From contig CAJUTE010000022.1 of assembly GCA_910589555.1 (NCBI GenBank), positions 1 through 41,996 of the forward strand: DNA of 41,996 bases. Direction: 5' to 3'. Both the position numbers and the translations under genes were made by a program. The notes beneath the pieces were generated by a model. The model saw only the letters and a program-made list of their open reading frames with translations. It was not told the origin of the DNA and did not search any database. Below are positions 26,715 to 35,711 of the stretch, one piece after another. Every line of letters begins with the position of its first letter. Position 1 is the first letter of the stretch. The DNA comes from an uncultured Muribaculum sp. GTDB lineage: Bacteria; Bacteroidota; Bacteroidia; Bacteroidales; Muribaculaceae.

Positions 26715-27356
26715 TCATTCGCCGAGGATGACAGCGGCTTCAAGCAGATTGCCGGCGGCGGTCAACTGCTCCATTATAGCGGCAGTGTTGTCATAGACCG
26801 AGATATGCGGTCCCATGAAGCGTAGTGTCTCCATACGGTCATTTTCGTTAGGGAACAATGCCATGACAATCGCCACTTGCGATGCCTGAAACTGATTGTT
26901 GAGGCTTCCGGCTTCGATGAGCGCCATGCGGTTATGGTCGTTAGGAGCATTTTTTATCAGCCCCACAAGAGTCTGGAAGTCGCCCGATGACATCACCAAC
27001 TGCTCAGGATAGACATCGATGGGCATGGGTGGCATCGGCACATATTTAGGAACAGGGTGCTCACCTCCGCTTGAGGGAATAGGCTGAGAGGTCATCGACA
27101 CCACCTTTCCATCCTTAAAATTAACCATAATCATCTGCTTGACACAATCAAGCACATTGCCCACATCCTTACGGTAGCCGAGCTGCTTGTAGACACTGTT
27201 GAACTGGATAAAATCGGGTTCTCCAAGTATCTTCTTGACTTGCTCTTCAGTAAGCCCCGGCTGCACACTCCCCACTTTAGCTCTCGATATAACCGCCGAA
27301 ACGGTCAACGGAAACATCAAACACAATAGCGTGATTATAAAAAAACTACGTTTCAT
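26715..27356 (-). CDS. Secreted DUF4476 protein with SmpA-like N-terminal region
   Basis: A 213-residue exported protein with signal peptide (residues 1-21, cleavage near VSA). Residues about 28-55 (VGSVQPGLTEEQVKKILGEPDFIQFN) look like the SmpA/OmlA/BLIP-II-type fold motif seen in BamE. The C-terminal part (about 120-210; MSSGDFQTLVGLIKNAPNDHNRMALIEAGSLNNQFQASQVAIVMALF) matches the alpha-helical DUF4476 domain, found in Bacteroidetes secreted proteins of unknown role. The two are joined by a Pro-rich linker (VPKYVPMPPMPIDVYP). Single-gene unit divergent from dgt. Confidence 0.72.
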   Translation of the reverse strand: MKRSFFIITLLCLMFPLTVSAVISRAKVGSVQPGLTEEQVKKILGEPDFIQFNSVYKQLGYRKDVGNVLDCVKQMIMVNFKDGKVVSMTSQPIPSSGGEHPVPKYVPMPPMPIDVYPEQLVMSSGDFQTLVGLIKNAPNDHNRMALIEAGSLNNQFQASQVAIVMALFPNENDRMETLRFMGPHISVYDNTAAIMEQLTAAGNLLEAAVILGE

Positions 27357-27488
27357 GATACAAAATTTTATTTCTATAATTTCATAAAGTTACCTAAATC
27401 CGCGACAAAAATCCAACTCAATAATGTTAAAAAATGATGATAACGGGTGTTTTTCACTGAAATACCATTCTTCTATGTGACAATGCCG

Positions 27489-27520
27489 TTTGGAATATAT
27501 CCAAAAATATGGTAACTTCG
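27489..27520 (+). promoter_or_regulatory. Promoter of dgt
   Basis: TTTG (27489-27492), a 20-nt spacer and TAACTTCG (27513-27520), one mismatch from TAnnTTTG. The start codon follows at 27540, so the leader is very short. Confidence 0.7.
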
Positions 27521-27539
27521 AACTCTAAACCTAATATTT

Positions 27540-28877
27540 ATGATGAATTGGGACAAGCTGATCAATGACAAACGACTGGGGCTGGAGGACTACCACCATG
27601 CACAGCAAGGGTCGCGCAGCGATTTTCAACGAGATTTCGACCGACTTGTGTTCTCGTCTCCTTTCAGGCGCTTGCAGAACAAAACACAGGTTTTCCCTCT
27701 GCCGGGAAGCATTTTTGTGCATAACAGACTTACCCATTCGATGGAAGTGGCGTCAGTGGGCCGCTCTCTCGCCAACGAGGTGCACGCCGTACTGAAAGAG
27801 AAATACGCCGACGAGCCGTGGGTTTCAAAACTTGACGCACTCGACGAAATTGTCGGGGCAGCCTGCCTCGCGCATGACCTCGGCAATCCACCATTCGGAC
27901 ACTCCGGCGAGAAAGCCATATCAACCTTCTTCAGCGAAGGTCCGGGAAATGTGCTCAAATCGAAAATGACGGAACGCCAATGGGCGGACCTCACAAATTT
28001 TGAGGGTAACGCCAACTCATTAAGGCTGCTCACCCACCAATTCAACGGACGCCGCCCGGGAGGATTCGCAATGACCTACTCCATGCTCGCCTCAATTGTG
28101 AAGTATCCCTATGAATCACGCCTTGCCGGAGGAAAGTCAAAATTCGGATTCTTTGAATCGGAAGTAGAGACATTCCAACGTATAGCTGATGAACTCGGAC
28201 TGCTCAAAAAATATGGCAAAAACGGCGAAGTGTGCTACGCACGCCACCCGCTTGTATACATAGTCGAAGCCGCCGACGATATATGCTACCAAGTGATGGA
28301 CATCGAGGATGCCCACAAACTCAGAGTGCTGGCGACCGACGAGGTCATCGACACATTCATGTCGTTCTTCCCCGCCGAGCGTCAAGGAAATATGCGAGCC
28401 ACCATGAGCCATGTCGACGACCCTAACGAAAAAATCGCCTACCTGCGCAGTTGCGTCATAGGCGCCCTCGTAAAAGAATGTGCGGCGACATTCATCAAAA
28501 ATGAAACATCCATCCTCGAAGGAACATTCACCGGATCGCTTCTTGAGCATATCTCTCCGCTCGAAAAGAGGGGCTACCGGAGGTGTTCGGCACTCGCCTG
28601 GGACAAAATCTACAAAGCAAGCGACGTGGTCGACATCGAACTTGCCGGTAACCGCATCATATCATTTCTCATGGAAAAGCTCATTCATGCCGTGAGATTT
28701 CCTGAACTTAACTACTCTTCGTTGTTATTAAGTAAAGTGCCTAAACAATATGACATCGGCGCTCCCACGCTATATGGCAAGGTGCAAGCCGTACTCGATC
28801 ATATTTCAGGCATGACCGACGTTTACGCCCTCGATCTCTACCGAAAACTTTATGGCATGAGTCTGCCGGCGGTGTGA
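27540..28877 (+). CDS. dgt: Deoxyguanosinetriphosphate triphosphohydrolase (dGTPase)
   Basis: A 445-residue HD-domain hydrolase that cleaves dGTP to deoxyguanosine and triphosphate and so tunes nucleotide pools. The HD metal site is clear: RLTHSMEV (H66), AHDLGNPPFGHSG (H112, D113), and a later Asp in VEAADDICYQVMD (about residues 243-255). Two ATGs in tandem start the frame (27540 and 27543); either could be used. Dgt-type enzymes in Bacteroidetes are normal housekeeping genes, though some family members act in phage defence by dNTP depletion. It is followed after 62 bp by the TPM-domain gene on the same strand. Confidence 0.93.
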   Translation: MMNWDKLINDKRLGLEDYHHAQQGSRSDFQRDFDRLVFSSPFRRLQNKTQVFPLPGSIFVHNRLTHSMEVASVGRSLANEVHAVLKEKYADEPWVSKLDALDEIVGAACLAHDLGNPPFGHSGEKAISTFFSEGPGNVLKSKMTERQWADLTNFEGNANSLRLLTHQFNGRRPGGFAMTYSMLASIVKYPYESRLAGGKSKFGFFESEVETFQRIADELGLLKKYGKNGEVCYARHPLVYIVEAADDICYQVMDIEDAHKLRVLATDEVIDTFMSFFPAERQGNMRATMSHVDDPNEKIAYLRSCVIGALVKECAATFIKNETSILEGTFTGSLLEHISPLEKRGYRRCSALAWDKIYKASDVVDIELAGNRIISFLMEKLIHAVRFPELNYSSLLLSKVPKQYDIGAPTLYGKVQAVLDHISGMTDVYALDLYRKLYGMSLPAV

Positions 28878-28939
28878 ACGCAGTCCCTGTCAATCATACA
28901 ATAACATAACCCATCTCAAAAACACCTGTTAGAAAGAAT

Positions 28940-30202
28940 ATGAGATACCGATTCATAACATTGCTTATCCAGCTGATAATCGTAGCCGGAATATCAGCAA
29001 AGGAATACTCCCCGGAAGAGATACCCAACGTCCATGTAGCCGACAGAACCCGCTATGTGAGTAACCCTGACAACCTGCTCTCGCCGGAAGCCGAGGCAGG
29101 CATCAACACCACACTGTCAGAGCTGTGGAAAAACACGTCATCGGAAGTGGTGGTGGTCGTTGTCGAGACCATCAAGGGGGGCGATATCGATTCATTTGCC
29201 ACTGATCTGTTTACAAAATGGGGCATAGGGAAACGCGATAAGGACAACGGGCTGCTGTTTCTCGTGTCGGTTAACGACCGCCGCATGGCAATACGCACCG
29301 GCTATGGCATGGAGGGCGTTGTGCCCGACATCCTCGCAGGCCGCATCATCCGCAACATCGTCGCTCCACATTTCAAGGAGGGAGATTACGACGGTGGAGT
29401 CACAGCTGCCGTCAACGAGATAGCGAGGCTCGCATCCACTCCGGGAGCCACCGAAGAGCTTATGTCGAAATATGCCAATGATGAACTTGCCTCGCAAGGT
29501 AACGAAAGCGAGGAATTGTTCAGTTTGTGGCTCGGATCAGGAGCGGCATTAGCGCTGTTTTTGGTTGCGTGGCTGCTATGGACCCTGTTCCGCACACGCC
29601 ATGACGACCGCTACAACAGGTATATGGCGTTGAAACGCATGATGATTCCGGCATTGATCATCGGCTTCATCGGGCTTGGAATACCATTTGTGGTAACATT
29701 TTTGATATGGCTTGCCATGCGTTATCAACGCACACGCCGCAGAATATGCCCCAACTGCCATCACAAAATGAGACGCCTCGACGAGCAAACCGACAACCAG
29801 TATCTCACCCCTGCACAGGATCTTGAGGAAAAGCTCGACTCTGTGGATTATGACGTGTGGCTATGCGACACTTGCGGCGAGACCGACATACTTCCGTTTG
29901 TCAATCAGCATTCCATCTACCAAGTGTGCCCGAAATGCGGAGCGCGTGCAGCTTCACTGCGCAGCGACCGCGTGATAAGGAAACCGACCGAGTTCAACGA
30001 AGGGGTGGGCATTAAGGAGTACGCGTGCCGCAATTGCGGCAATCACACCCAAACCTCCTATACCATCCCCAAGGTGATCGTGCCGCCGATAGTGATAATC
30101 CCCGGCGGCGGAGGAAAAGGCGGATTCGGGGGCGGCGGATTCTCAGGAGGTTCGTTTGGCGGAGGAATGACCGGCGGAGGAGGTGCGTCAGGAGGATGGT
30201 AA
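28940..30202 (+). CDS. TPM-domain (YgcG-type) membrane protein with zinc ribbons
   Basis: A 420-residue exported and membrane-anchored protein. Signal peptide 1-20, then a TPM domain at about 27-170 (VADRTRYVSNPDNLLSPEAE; KWGIGKRDKDNGLLFLVSVNDRRMAIRTGYGMEG). Two membrane helices lie at about 196-217 and 234-259. After them come four CxxC pairs (CPNC at 270, CDTC, CPKC, CRNC), i.e. two zinc ribbons, and a glycine-rich tail rich in GG and FGGG. TPM domains occur in proteins needed for photosystem II repair in plants and in poorly understood bacterial homologues; the role here is unknown. Same strand as dgt. Confidence 0.87.
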   Translation: MRYRFITLLIQLIIVAGISAKEYSPEEIPNVHVADRTRYVSNPDNLLSPEAEAGINTTLSELWKNTSSEVVVVVVETIKGGDIDSFATDLFTKWGIGKRDKDNGLLFLVSVNDRRMAIRTGYGMEGVVPDILAGRIIRNIVAPHFKEGDYDGGVTAAVNEIARLASTPGATEELMSKYANDELASQGNESEELFSLWLGSGAALALFLVAWLLWTLFRTRHDDRYNRYMALKRMMIPALIIGFIGLGIPFVVTFLIWLAMRYQRTRRRICPNCHHKMRRLDEQTDNQYLTPAQDLEEKLDSVDYDVWLCDTCGETDILPFVNQHSIYQVCPKCGARAASLRSDRVIRKPTEFNEGVGIKEYACRNCGNHTQTSYTIPKVIVPPIVIIPGGGGKGGFGGGGFSGGSFGGGMTGGGGASGGW

Positions 30203-30228
30203 CCGATGCCGACAACAAGACTCAAAAA

Positions 30229-30272
30229 ACAGGGGCGCGTCAATGAGATTATCGACGCGCCCCTGTTATATT
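30229..30272. terminator. Bidirectional terminator
   Basis: A strong hairpin with 13-bp arms (30229-30241 and 30254-30266; core GGGGCGCGTC/GACGCGCCCC). A-run before and T-rich run after allow termination of the TPM gene (plus) and of the convergent pseudouridine synthase gene (minus). Confidence 0.9.
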
Positions 30273-30301
30273 TTTCACTTCGACTGATGGGAAAAATGCT
30301 C

Positions 30302-31240
30302 TTACTTTCCTCCTGTGAGCTTGAAGAACGATCCGGGAATAGGTGTCGTGAAGTTCATGTCGCGACGCGTCACCGGATGCGCAAATCGCAGCGTCTGGGC
30401 ATGAAGGGCAAGACGATGTATGATTGACGCACGCGCGCCATACTTACGGTCGCCGGCTATAGGATGCCCCAAGTCCTTCATGTGTACCCTGATCTGGTTC
30501 TTGCGTCCGGTGTCAAGCTCCACTTCAAGCATGGTGTGGCCGTTGCCGCGCTTCAACACCTTGTAGCGTGTCACCGCCCACTCGCCACCTTCCACAGGTT
30601 CTTGCGATGAATACACCTCCATCTGGGAATTTTCCACAAGATAGCTTTTAACCACTCCGCTATCCTGCTCCACATTTCCCTCGACAACCGTCACATACTT
30701 GCGGTTAAGCACCATATTGTTCCAATTATGCTGCATAGCCTCCTTGGCTTTGGGATTCTTGGCAAACATCATCAGCCCCGAAGTATCGCGGTCAAGACGA
30801 TGCACGATAAACAGTTTGTTTCTCGGATCCTCCCACTTCACATAATCACGCAGAATCGAATATGCCGTGCCATCCTTGATTTTATCGGTACCCATCGAAA
30901 GAAGACCGTAACCCTTTTCGATCACGATTATATCATCGTCCTCATAGTCGATTTTCACACGGCGATGACTGAACACGCGAAACTCACGTGTAAGGTTAGC
31001 CTGCACCTTATCGCCGGGATTAAGTTCGGCATCAAACTGCGTCACCGGCACTCCGTTGACGGCTATCTGATTGTGTTTAAGCAACTCCTTTATCGAAGTA
31101 CGCTTGCGCTGAGGCATCGACTGTATCAGGAACTCCAGCAACTTGCATGGCTCCTGCGGCACATAGGTTTCTATCACATCAGGACGAAAGGGTGCCTTTT
31201 CGGCTCCGGGTTTCGTGGATCGGGATTTATATTGAGGCAT
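30302..31240 (-). CDS. RluA-family pseudouridine synthase with S4 domain
   Basis: A 312-residue rRNA or tRNA pseudouridine synthase. An S4 RNA-binding domain lies at about residues 30-90 (SIKELLKHNQIAVNGVPVTQFDAELNPGD). The catalytic motif HRLDRDTSGLMMFAKN has the nucleophilic Asp in LDRDTSG (about residue 150), and the ending RKNQIRVHMKDLGHPIAGDRKYG is the RluA signature. The exact target (RluD-type 23S sites or tRNA) cannot be set from sequence. It starts 15 bp after the topA stop, so the two genes form an operon. Confidence 0.92.
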   Translation of the reverse strand: MPQYKSRSTKPGAEKAPFRPDVIETYVPQEPCKLLEFLIQSMPQRKRTSIKELLKHNQIAVNGVPVTQFDAELNPGDKVQANLTREFRVFSHRRVKIDYEDDDIIVIEKGYGLLSMGTDKIKDGTAYSILRDYVKWEDPRNKLFIVHRLDRDTSGLMMFAKNPKAKEAMQHNWNNMVLNRKYVTVVEGNVEQDSGVVKSYLVENSQMEVYSSQEPVEGGEWAVTRYKVLKRGNGHTMLEVELDTGRKNQIRVHMKDLGHPIAGDRKYGARASIIHRLALHAQTLRFAHPVTRRDMNFTTPIPGSFFKLTGGK

Positions 31241-31255
31241 AATTATTTTCTATTT

Positions 31256-33583
31256 TTACTTTTTACGTGTCGAGGCACGACGTGCCGGCTTCTTGGGCCG
31301 CGCATCCTGCTCTTTGATAATATCACGGCACTCCTCCAGGGTCAGAGCCGAGGGATCGGTCACCGTGCGCGGTATCTTATAGTTATTCTTATTAAATGAG
31401 ATGTAGGGGCCGTAACGACCGTTCAGAATCTGCAATTCCGGTTCCTCATCAAAGCTCTTTATAAGACGCTTCGTCTCCCCTTCCCTCTTCTGCTGTATCA
31501 TCTCCACAGCCTCCTCAAGGGTGACCTCCGATGCATTCTTATCCTCAGGAATGGACACAAATTTACCATTATGCTTCACGTAGGGACCATACTTTCCTAT
31601 AGCCACCACCACTTCTGAGTCTTCAAATTCACCAAGCACTCTCGGGAATTCAAAGAGTTTCAACGCTTCTTCAAGCGTGATTGTGGCTACCGATTGACCT
31701 TTGAGCAACGATGCAAACCGGGGCTTTTCCTCACTTTCGGAATCGCCGATCTGCACCAACGGACCGAATCTGCCAATCTTCACGCTCACAGGACGACCTT
31801 CGGAATCGGTTCCGAGCTGACGCTCTCCCACCTTATGCTCCAATCGCATATTAAGCGCATGGTCCACATCGGGATGGAACATCGTGTAGAAATCCTCTAT
31901 CTCCTTGCTCCAACCGAGCGTGCCCTCGGCAATATCATCAAACTTCTCCTCCATCTTGGCGGTGAAATCATAGTCAAGAATCGAGGGGAAATACTCCGTC
32001 AGGAAGTCATTTACAATTTCTCCTATATCAGTAGGGATGAGCTTACCCTTCTCCGAACCGGTAGTCTCCGAACGCTGCGACACTGAAATCTCGCCATCCT
32101 TCAACGTGAGCACCTCATATCGGCGCTCTTCGCCGGGATTCTCTCCCTTTTCAACATATTCACGAGCCTGAATGGTGGAGATAGTGGGTGCGTAGGTCGA
32201 CGGACGACCTATGCCAAGCTCCTCCATTTTCTTCACCAACGAAGCTTCAGTATAGCGCGGCGGCTGCTGAGTGAAACGCTGCGTCGCCACTATATCACCG
32301 ATGCCAAGCTCTTCGCCTCGCTGTATCTCAGGAAGACGACCGGCATCATCCTCCACGCTGTCGTCATCTCGACCCTCGATATACACCCTCAGGAAGCCGT
32401 CAAACTTCACGACCTCGCCGGTTGCAGTAAAATGCTCCGAGCGGGTGGAAGGAGTGATCTCAACAGTGGTCTTCTCTATCTGCGCGTCAGCCATCTGCGA
32501 AGCGATGGTGCGCTTCCATATCAGTGAATAGAGTTTCTTCTCCTGCGATGTTCCATCAATTGTTTTTGATGATATTTCAGTAGGACGGATAGCCTCGTGA
32601 GCTTCCTGCGCGCCCTTGCTGTGGGTGTGGTATTTTCTTGTCTTGAGATAGTTCTCGCCAAGCTTCTCTTTTATCTCGGCGGCAATAGCGGAAACCGCCT
32701 GCGTCGACAGGTTCAACGAGTCGGTACGCATATAGGTTATGTAACCCGCCTCATACAGTCGCTGGGCGATCATCATGGTCTGCGACACGGTGAAACCGAG
32801 CTTTCGTGCGGCTTCCTGCTGCAGTGTAGAAGTAGTAAACGGCGGCGCCGGTGACTTGGACAGCGGCTTCTCGGTGACGGCTGTCACTTTAAATGAAGCT
32901 CCGACACAAGATTTAAACAGCTCCTCGACCTTACTCCTGTCAGATATACGATGAGCGAGTTCCGCCTTAATCACAGATCCCGACGGTGTCAAGAACTCAG
33001 CGTTGACGCGATAGAACGGCTCAGATTTAAATTCCGAAATCTCTTTTTCGCGCTCCACGATAAGCCTTACCGCTACCGACTGCACACGTCCGGCGGATAG
33101 AGCCGGCTTAATCTTTTTCCAAAGCACCGGCGACAGCTCGAACCCCACTATACGGTCAAGCACTCTGCGCGCCTGCTGGGCGTCAACACGGTTCAAGTCG
33201 ATGGCACGAGGATTTTTTATAGCCTCTTCTATCGCTTTCTTGGTGATTTCATGAAACACGATTCGCTTGGTGGTGTGCGGATCAAGCCCGAGCACCTCAC
33301 ACAAGTGCCATGCTATCGCTTCACCCTCGCGGTCCTCATCGGATGCGAGCCACACCGTATCGGCTTTCTTCACCTCACTCTTCAAGTCAGCGACAAGAGC
33401 CTTCTTCTCAGCCGGAATCTCATACACCGGCATAAATCCGTGCTCAACATCGATGCCGAATTTTTTCTTGTTAAGGTCTCGGATATGTCCGTAGCTCGAC
33501 ATAACTTTATAGTCGGAACCCAGAAATTTTTCTATTGTTTTTGCCTTAGCAGGCGACTCTACTATGACTAAATTCTTCGGCAT
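31256..33583 (-). CDS. topA: DNA topoisomerase I (type IA)
   Basis: A 775-residue enzyme that relaxes negative supercoils by single-strand passage. TOPRIM residues are E9 (VESPAKAKT) and the SDEDREGEA acidic cluster (82-86). The active-site tyrosine is Y284 in YITYMRTDSL. The C-terminal part carries topoisomerase-C repeats (e.g. VVVAIGKYGPYVKHNGKFVSIPE and GRYGPYISF) and a basic tail, but no Cys4 zinc ribbons, as usual for Bacteroidetes. It leads a two-gene operon with the pseudouridine synthase. Confidence 0.97.
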   Translation of the reverse strand: MPKNLVIVESPAKAKTIEKFLGSDYKVMSSYGHIRDLNKKKFGIDVEHGFMPVYEIPAEKKALVADLKSEVKKADTVWLASDEDREGEAIAWHLCEVLGLDPHTTKRIVFHEITKKAIEEAIKNPRAIDLNRVDAQQARRVLDRIVGFELSPVLWKKIKPALSAGRVQSVAVRLIVEREKEISEFKSEPFYRVNAEFLTPSGSVIKAELAHRISDRSKVEELFKSCVGASFKVTAVTEKPLSKSPAPPFTTSTLQQEAARKLGFTVSQTMMIAQRLYEAGYITYMRTDSLNLSTQAVSAIAAEIKEKLGENYLKTRKYHTHSKGAQEAHEAIRPTEISSKTIDGTSQEKKLYSLIWKRTIASQMADAQIEKTTVEITPSTRSEHFTATGEVVKFDGFLRVYIEGRDDDSVEDDAGRLPEIQRGEELGIGDIVATQRFTQQPPRYTEASLVKKMEELGIGRPSTYAPTISTIQAREYVEKGENPGEERRYEVLTLKDGEISVSQRSETTGSEKGKLIPTDIGEIVNDFLTEYFPSILDYDFTAKMEEKFDDIAEGTLGWSKEIEDFYTMFHPDVDHALNMRLEHKVGERQLGTDSEGRPVSVKIGRFGPLVQIGDSESEEKPRFASLLKGQSVATITLEEALKLFEFPRVLGEFEDSEVVVAIGKYGPYVKHNGKFVSIPEDKNASEVTLEEAVEMIQQKREGETKRLIKSFDEEPELQILNGRYGPYISFNKNNYKIPRTVTDPSALTLEECRDIIKEQDARPKKPARRASTRKK

Positions 33584-33610
33584 GATGATAATTTACATTC
33601 AAAATTTTGG

Positions 33611-33618
33611 CAAAATTA
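33611..33618 (-). promoter_or_regulatory. Possible -7 element of topA
   Basis: Minus-strand TAATTTTG, matching TAnnTTTG, 27 bp upstream of the topA start. No TTTG found 19-21 nt further up. Confidence 0.35.
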
Positions 33619-33689
33619 GGAAAAAGTTACATATTAAAAATTATAATTTCACATTTTATAATCTTTTTCCTTCATGATTAACCATACTT

Positions 33690-33726
33690 ATAACAAAAAA
33701 TAGGCTGATTTTGGATCAACCTATTT
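33690..33726 (-). terminator. Intrinsic terminator of dnaX
   Basis: AAATAGG (33698-33704) pairs with CCTATTT (33720-33726), with inner TGAT/ATCA. T6 follows on the minus strand. It begins 12 bp after the dnaX stop. Confidence 0.8.
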
Positions 33727-33738
33727 GTAAAATTTCAA

Positions 33739-35499
33739 TTATATCAGTGTAAGATGGAAATCATCGATGAATTCATTAAAGTATGGATGATTCTTACGCA
33801 TCACCTGAAAAGCCTCAGCATCGGTCAATGATGTGACAGTAGCTTTCTCCTTGTTCAGATCCACCTCAAGGGTCACATAATCGTTAAGAAGACGCGAGCG
33901 CAATTCTCCCACGATAAGTTGCATCGATGTGACGAGTACGTCACGTATTGCCTCGCTTTCCACCACAGCCTTGAATAGAGTCTCGCCCGTGCGTTGCGGC
34001 TTGGATATACGCATCGCATTTATCATCAGGTGTTCGGTAGGATACTTCTCCATGATGCTCTTCCACGCTTCGGCAAATTGCTCATCGGTGAAGGAACCGT
34101 TTCTGCGCTGATAAGTAGTCGCCTCCTCCGAAACCTTGCTCTCCTCCTGCTTTTTGAACCCTTTAATCGACAAATCAGGCACATTGAGGCCTCCAAAAGA
34201 CGCTCTCGGCTTGGGTGCGGCTGCCGGTTTGGGCGGCGGAACTGCCATGTGTCTCACACCCGCGGCAGGTGTCGGCGGCACGGCAGGTGCCGGCGCTTTT
34301 TGAGCCTTAGGCTGCGGAGCTGCCGGTTGAGCTGCCGGTGATGCACTGTCCGATTTTGTTATCGGACGCAACTGCCCCTCTCTCGCATCACTGTCATTTT
34401 GAGAGGGGCTGACCGCTTGGCACAGTTTTATCAACGTAAGTTCGACAAGAAACTGCTTATTGGAAGCGGTACGGTAATTGAGATCGGCATCATTCAGAAG
34501 ATCCATCGCTTTATAGAGGAAAGCGGGATTGCATTTAGCTGCCACCGCAGCAATATGTGATTTAGCCTCATCACTCGCTTCAAGCAGAGTGATGGTCGAA
34601 GGCTCGCGCGCCACCATCAGGTCACGGAAATGAGCGGCGAGACCGTTGATGAAAAACAGCGAGTCAAACCCCTTGTCGCGAATCTCCTTATAAATAAGGA
34701 GCGCATCGGGAACATTTCCGGCAAGAAACGCCTCCACAAGACGGTCGTAATACTCGTAATCAAGAATGTTAAGACTTTCTATCGCCGCGCGATAAGTGAC
34801 ATTTCCCATCGACGACGCGGCAACCTGGTCAAAAATAGAGAGCGCGTCACGCATGGCTCCGTCAGCCTTTCTGGCTATCACATTAAGAGCCGAGTCCTCT
34901 ACCGCTATATTCTCTTGCGAGGCGATATACTTGAGGTGGTCCACCATATCCTGAATGGTGATGCGGCTGAAGTCATATATCTGGCATCGTGACAGAATCG
35001 TGGGAATAATCTTATGCTTCTCAGTAGTGGCGAGAATAAACACCACGTAGGATGGCGGCTCTTCAAGCGTCTTTAGGAAAGCATTGAACGCCGCTGTCGA
35101 CAGCATGTGAACCTCATCGACGATGAACACCCTGTAGCGTGCGTTGACCGGTGGCACCTGAACCTGGTCGGTGAGCTCCCTCATGTAATCCACGCCATTG
35201 TTTGACGCAGCATCGAGCTCCACAATGTTAAGAGAATTGCCTTTGTTGAATTCGCGGCAGGACTGACACTCATTACAAGCTTCCCCCTCAGGAGTGCGAC
35301 GCTCGCAATTTATGGTTTTAGCGAAGATACGGGCACATGAAGTTTTCCCCACTCCTCGTGAACCGCAGAACAGGTAGGCGTGGGCAAGACGATCCTTGCT
35401 TATCGAATTTCGCAAGGTAGCCGTCAATGCCGCTTGTCCGACAACACTTTTAAATGTCGACGGGCGATATTTTCGCGCTGATACTATGTAATTTTCCAT
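33739..35499 (-). CDS. dnaX: DNA polymerase III subunit gamma/tau
   Basis: A 586-residue clamp-loader ATPase (from the ATG at 35499; the frame extends 7 codons upstream, which I consider untranslated because MENYIVSARKYRPSTF is the family start). Walker A is GSRGVGKT (46-53), the zinc ligands are C65, C75, C78 and C81, and the DEx box is VFIVDEVHMLS. After the three AAA+ domains a Pro/Ala-rich linker (about 385-430) leads to a tau-like C-terminal domain. No programmed frameshift heptamer was recognised. Separate transcription from the upstream small-peptide gene is suggested by its own -7 element. Confidence 0.95.
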   Translation of the reverse strand: MENYIVSARKYRPSTFKSVVGQAALTATLRNSISKDRLAHAYLFCGSRGVGKTSCARIFAKTINCERRTPEGEACNECQSCREFNKGNSLNIVELDAASNNGVDYMRELTDQVQVPPVNARYRVFIVDEVHMLSTAAFNAFLKTLEEPPSYVVFILATTEKHKIIPTILSRCQIYDFSRITIQDMVDHLKYIASQENIAVEDSALNVIARKADGAMRDALSIFDQVAASSMGNVTYRAAIESLNILDYEYYDRLVEAFLAGNVPDALLIYKEIRDKGFDSLFFINGLAAHFRDLMVAREPSTITLLEASDEAKSHIAAVAAKCNPAFLYKAMDLLNDADLNYRTASNKQFLVELTLIKLCQAVSPSQNDSDAREGQLRPITKSDSASPAAQPAAPQPKAQKAPAPAVPPTPAAGVRHMAVPPPKPAAAPKPRASFGGLNVPDLSIKGFKKQEESKVSEEATTYQRRNGSFTDEQFAEAWKSIMEKYPTEHLMINAMRISKPQRTGETLFKAVVESEAIRDVLVTSMQLIVGELRSRLLNDYVTLEVDLNKEKATVTSLTDAEAFQVMRKNHPYFNEFIDDFHLTLI

Positions 35500-35517
35500 A
35501 TATGGTTCTTTCTTGCA

Positions 35518-35525
35518 CAAATATA
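35518..35525 (-). promoter_or_regulatory. Possible -7 element of dnaX
   Basis: Minus-strand TATATTTG, 18 bp ahead of the start. TTTG occurs at 35549-35552 but at a spacing of 23 nt, longer than the consensus. Confidence 0.4.
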
Positions 35526-35571
35526 CAATTTAAAACTGACATTTCACACAAAAAAGAACACGCTCATTATG

Positions 35572-35709
35572 CTATGATTTTCCCGACGCCAATTTTTCAA
35601 GCAGCTCAGGAGTCAGCACCGTGCGTTTATCTGAAAAATGAATCTTGTTCAATTCAACCGCCGACAGCTTTACGGCGCCTTTTATATCGGCTCTCTTAAT
35701 CTTTTTCAT
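35572..35709 (-). CDS. Small 45-residue protein, possible peptide precursor
   Basis: A tiny, unannotated-looking gene encoding 45 residues: it begins MKKIKRADIK and ends ELLEKLASGKS, with KLSAVELNKIHF in the middle. The start ATG lies only 2 nt after the stop codon of the C39-like/VKOR gene, and an AGAAGAA purine run just before gives a Shine-Dalgarno site, so coupled translation is likely. The MKK-basic start followed by LSxxELNKI resembles leader regions of Bacteroidales natural-product precursors, but there is no GG motif and no Cys. The function is unknown; a small regulator or accessory subunit of VKOR are alternatives. Confidence 0.6.
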   Translation of the reverse strand: MKKIKRADIKGAVKLSAVELNKIHFSDKRTVLTPELLEKLASGKS

Positions 35710-35711
35710 AA

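Noticed and set aside
27540..28877. dGTPase as part of a phage defence island with RloAB
   Set aside because: Some dGTPase relatives act against phage, but this one is on the opposite strand, has its own promoter and normal family length, so a housekeeping role is more likely.
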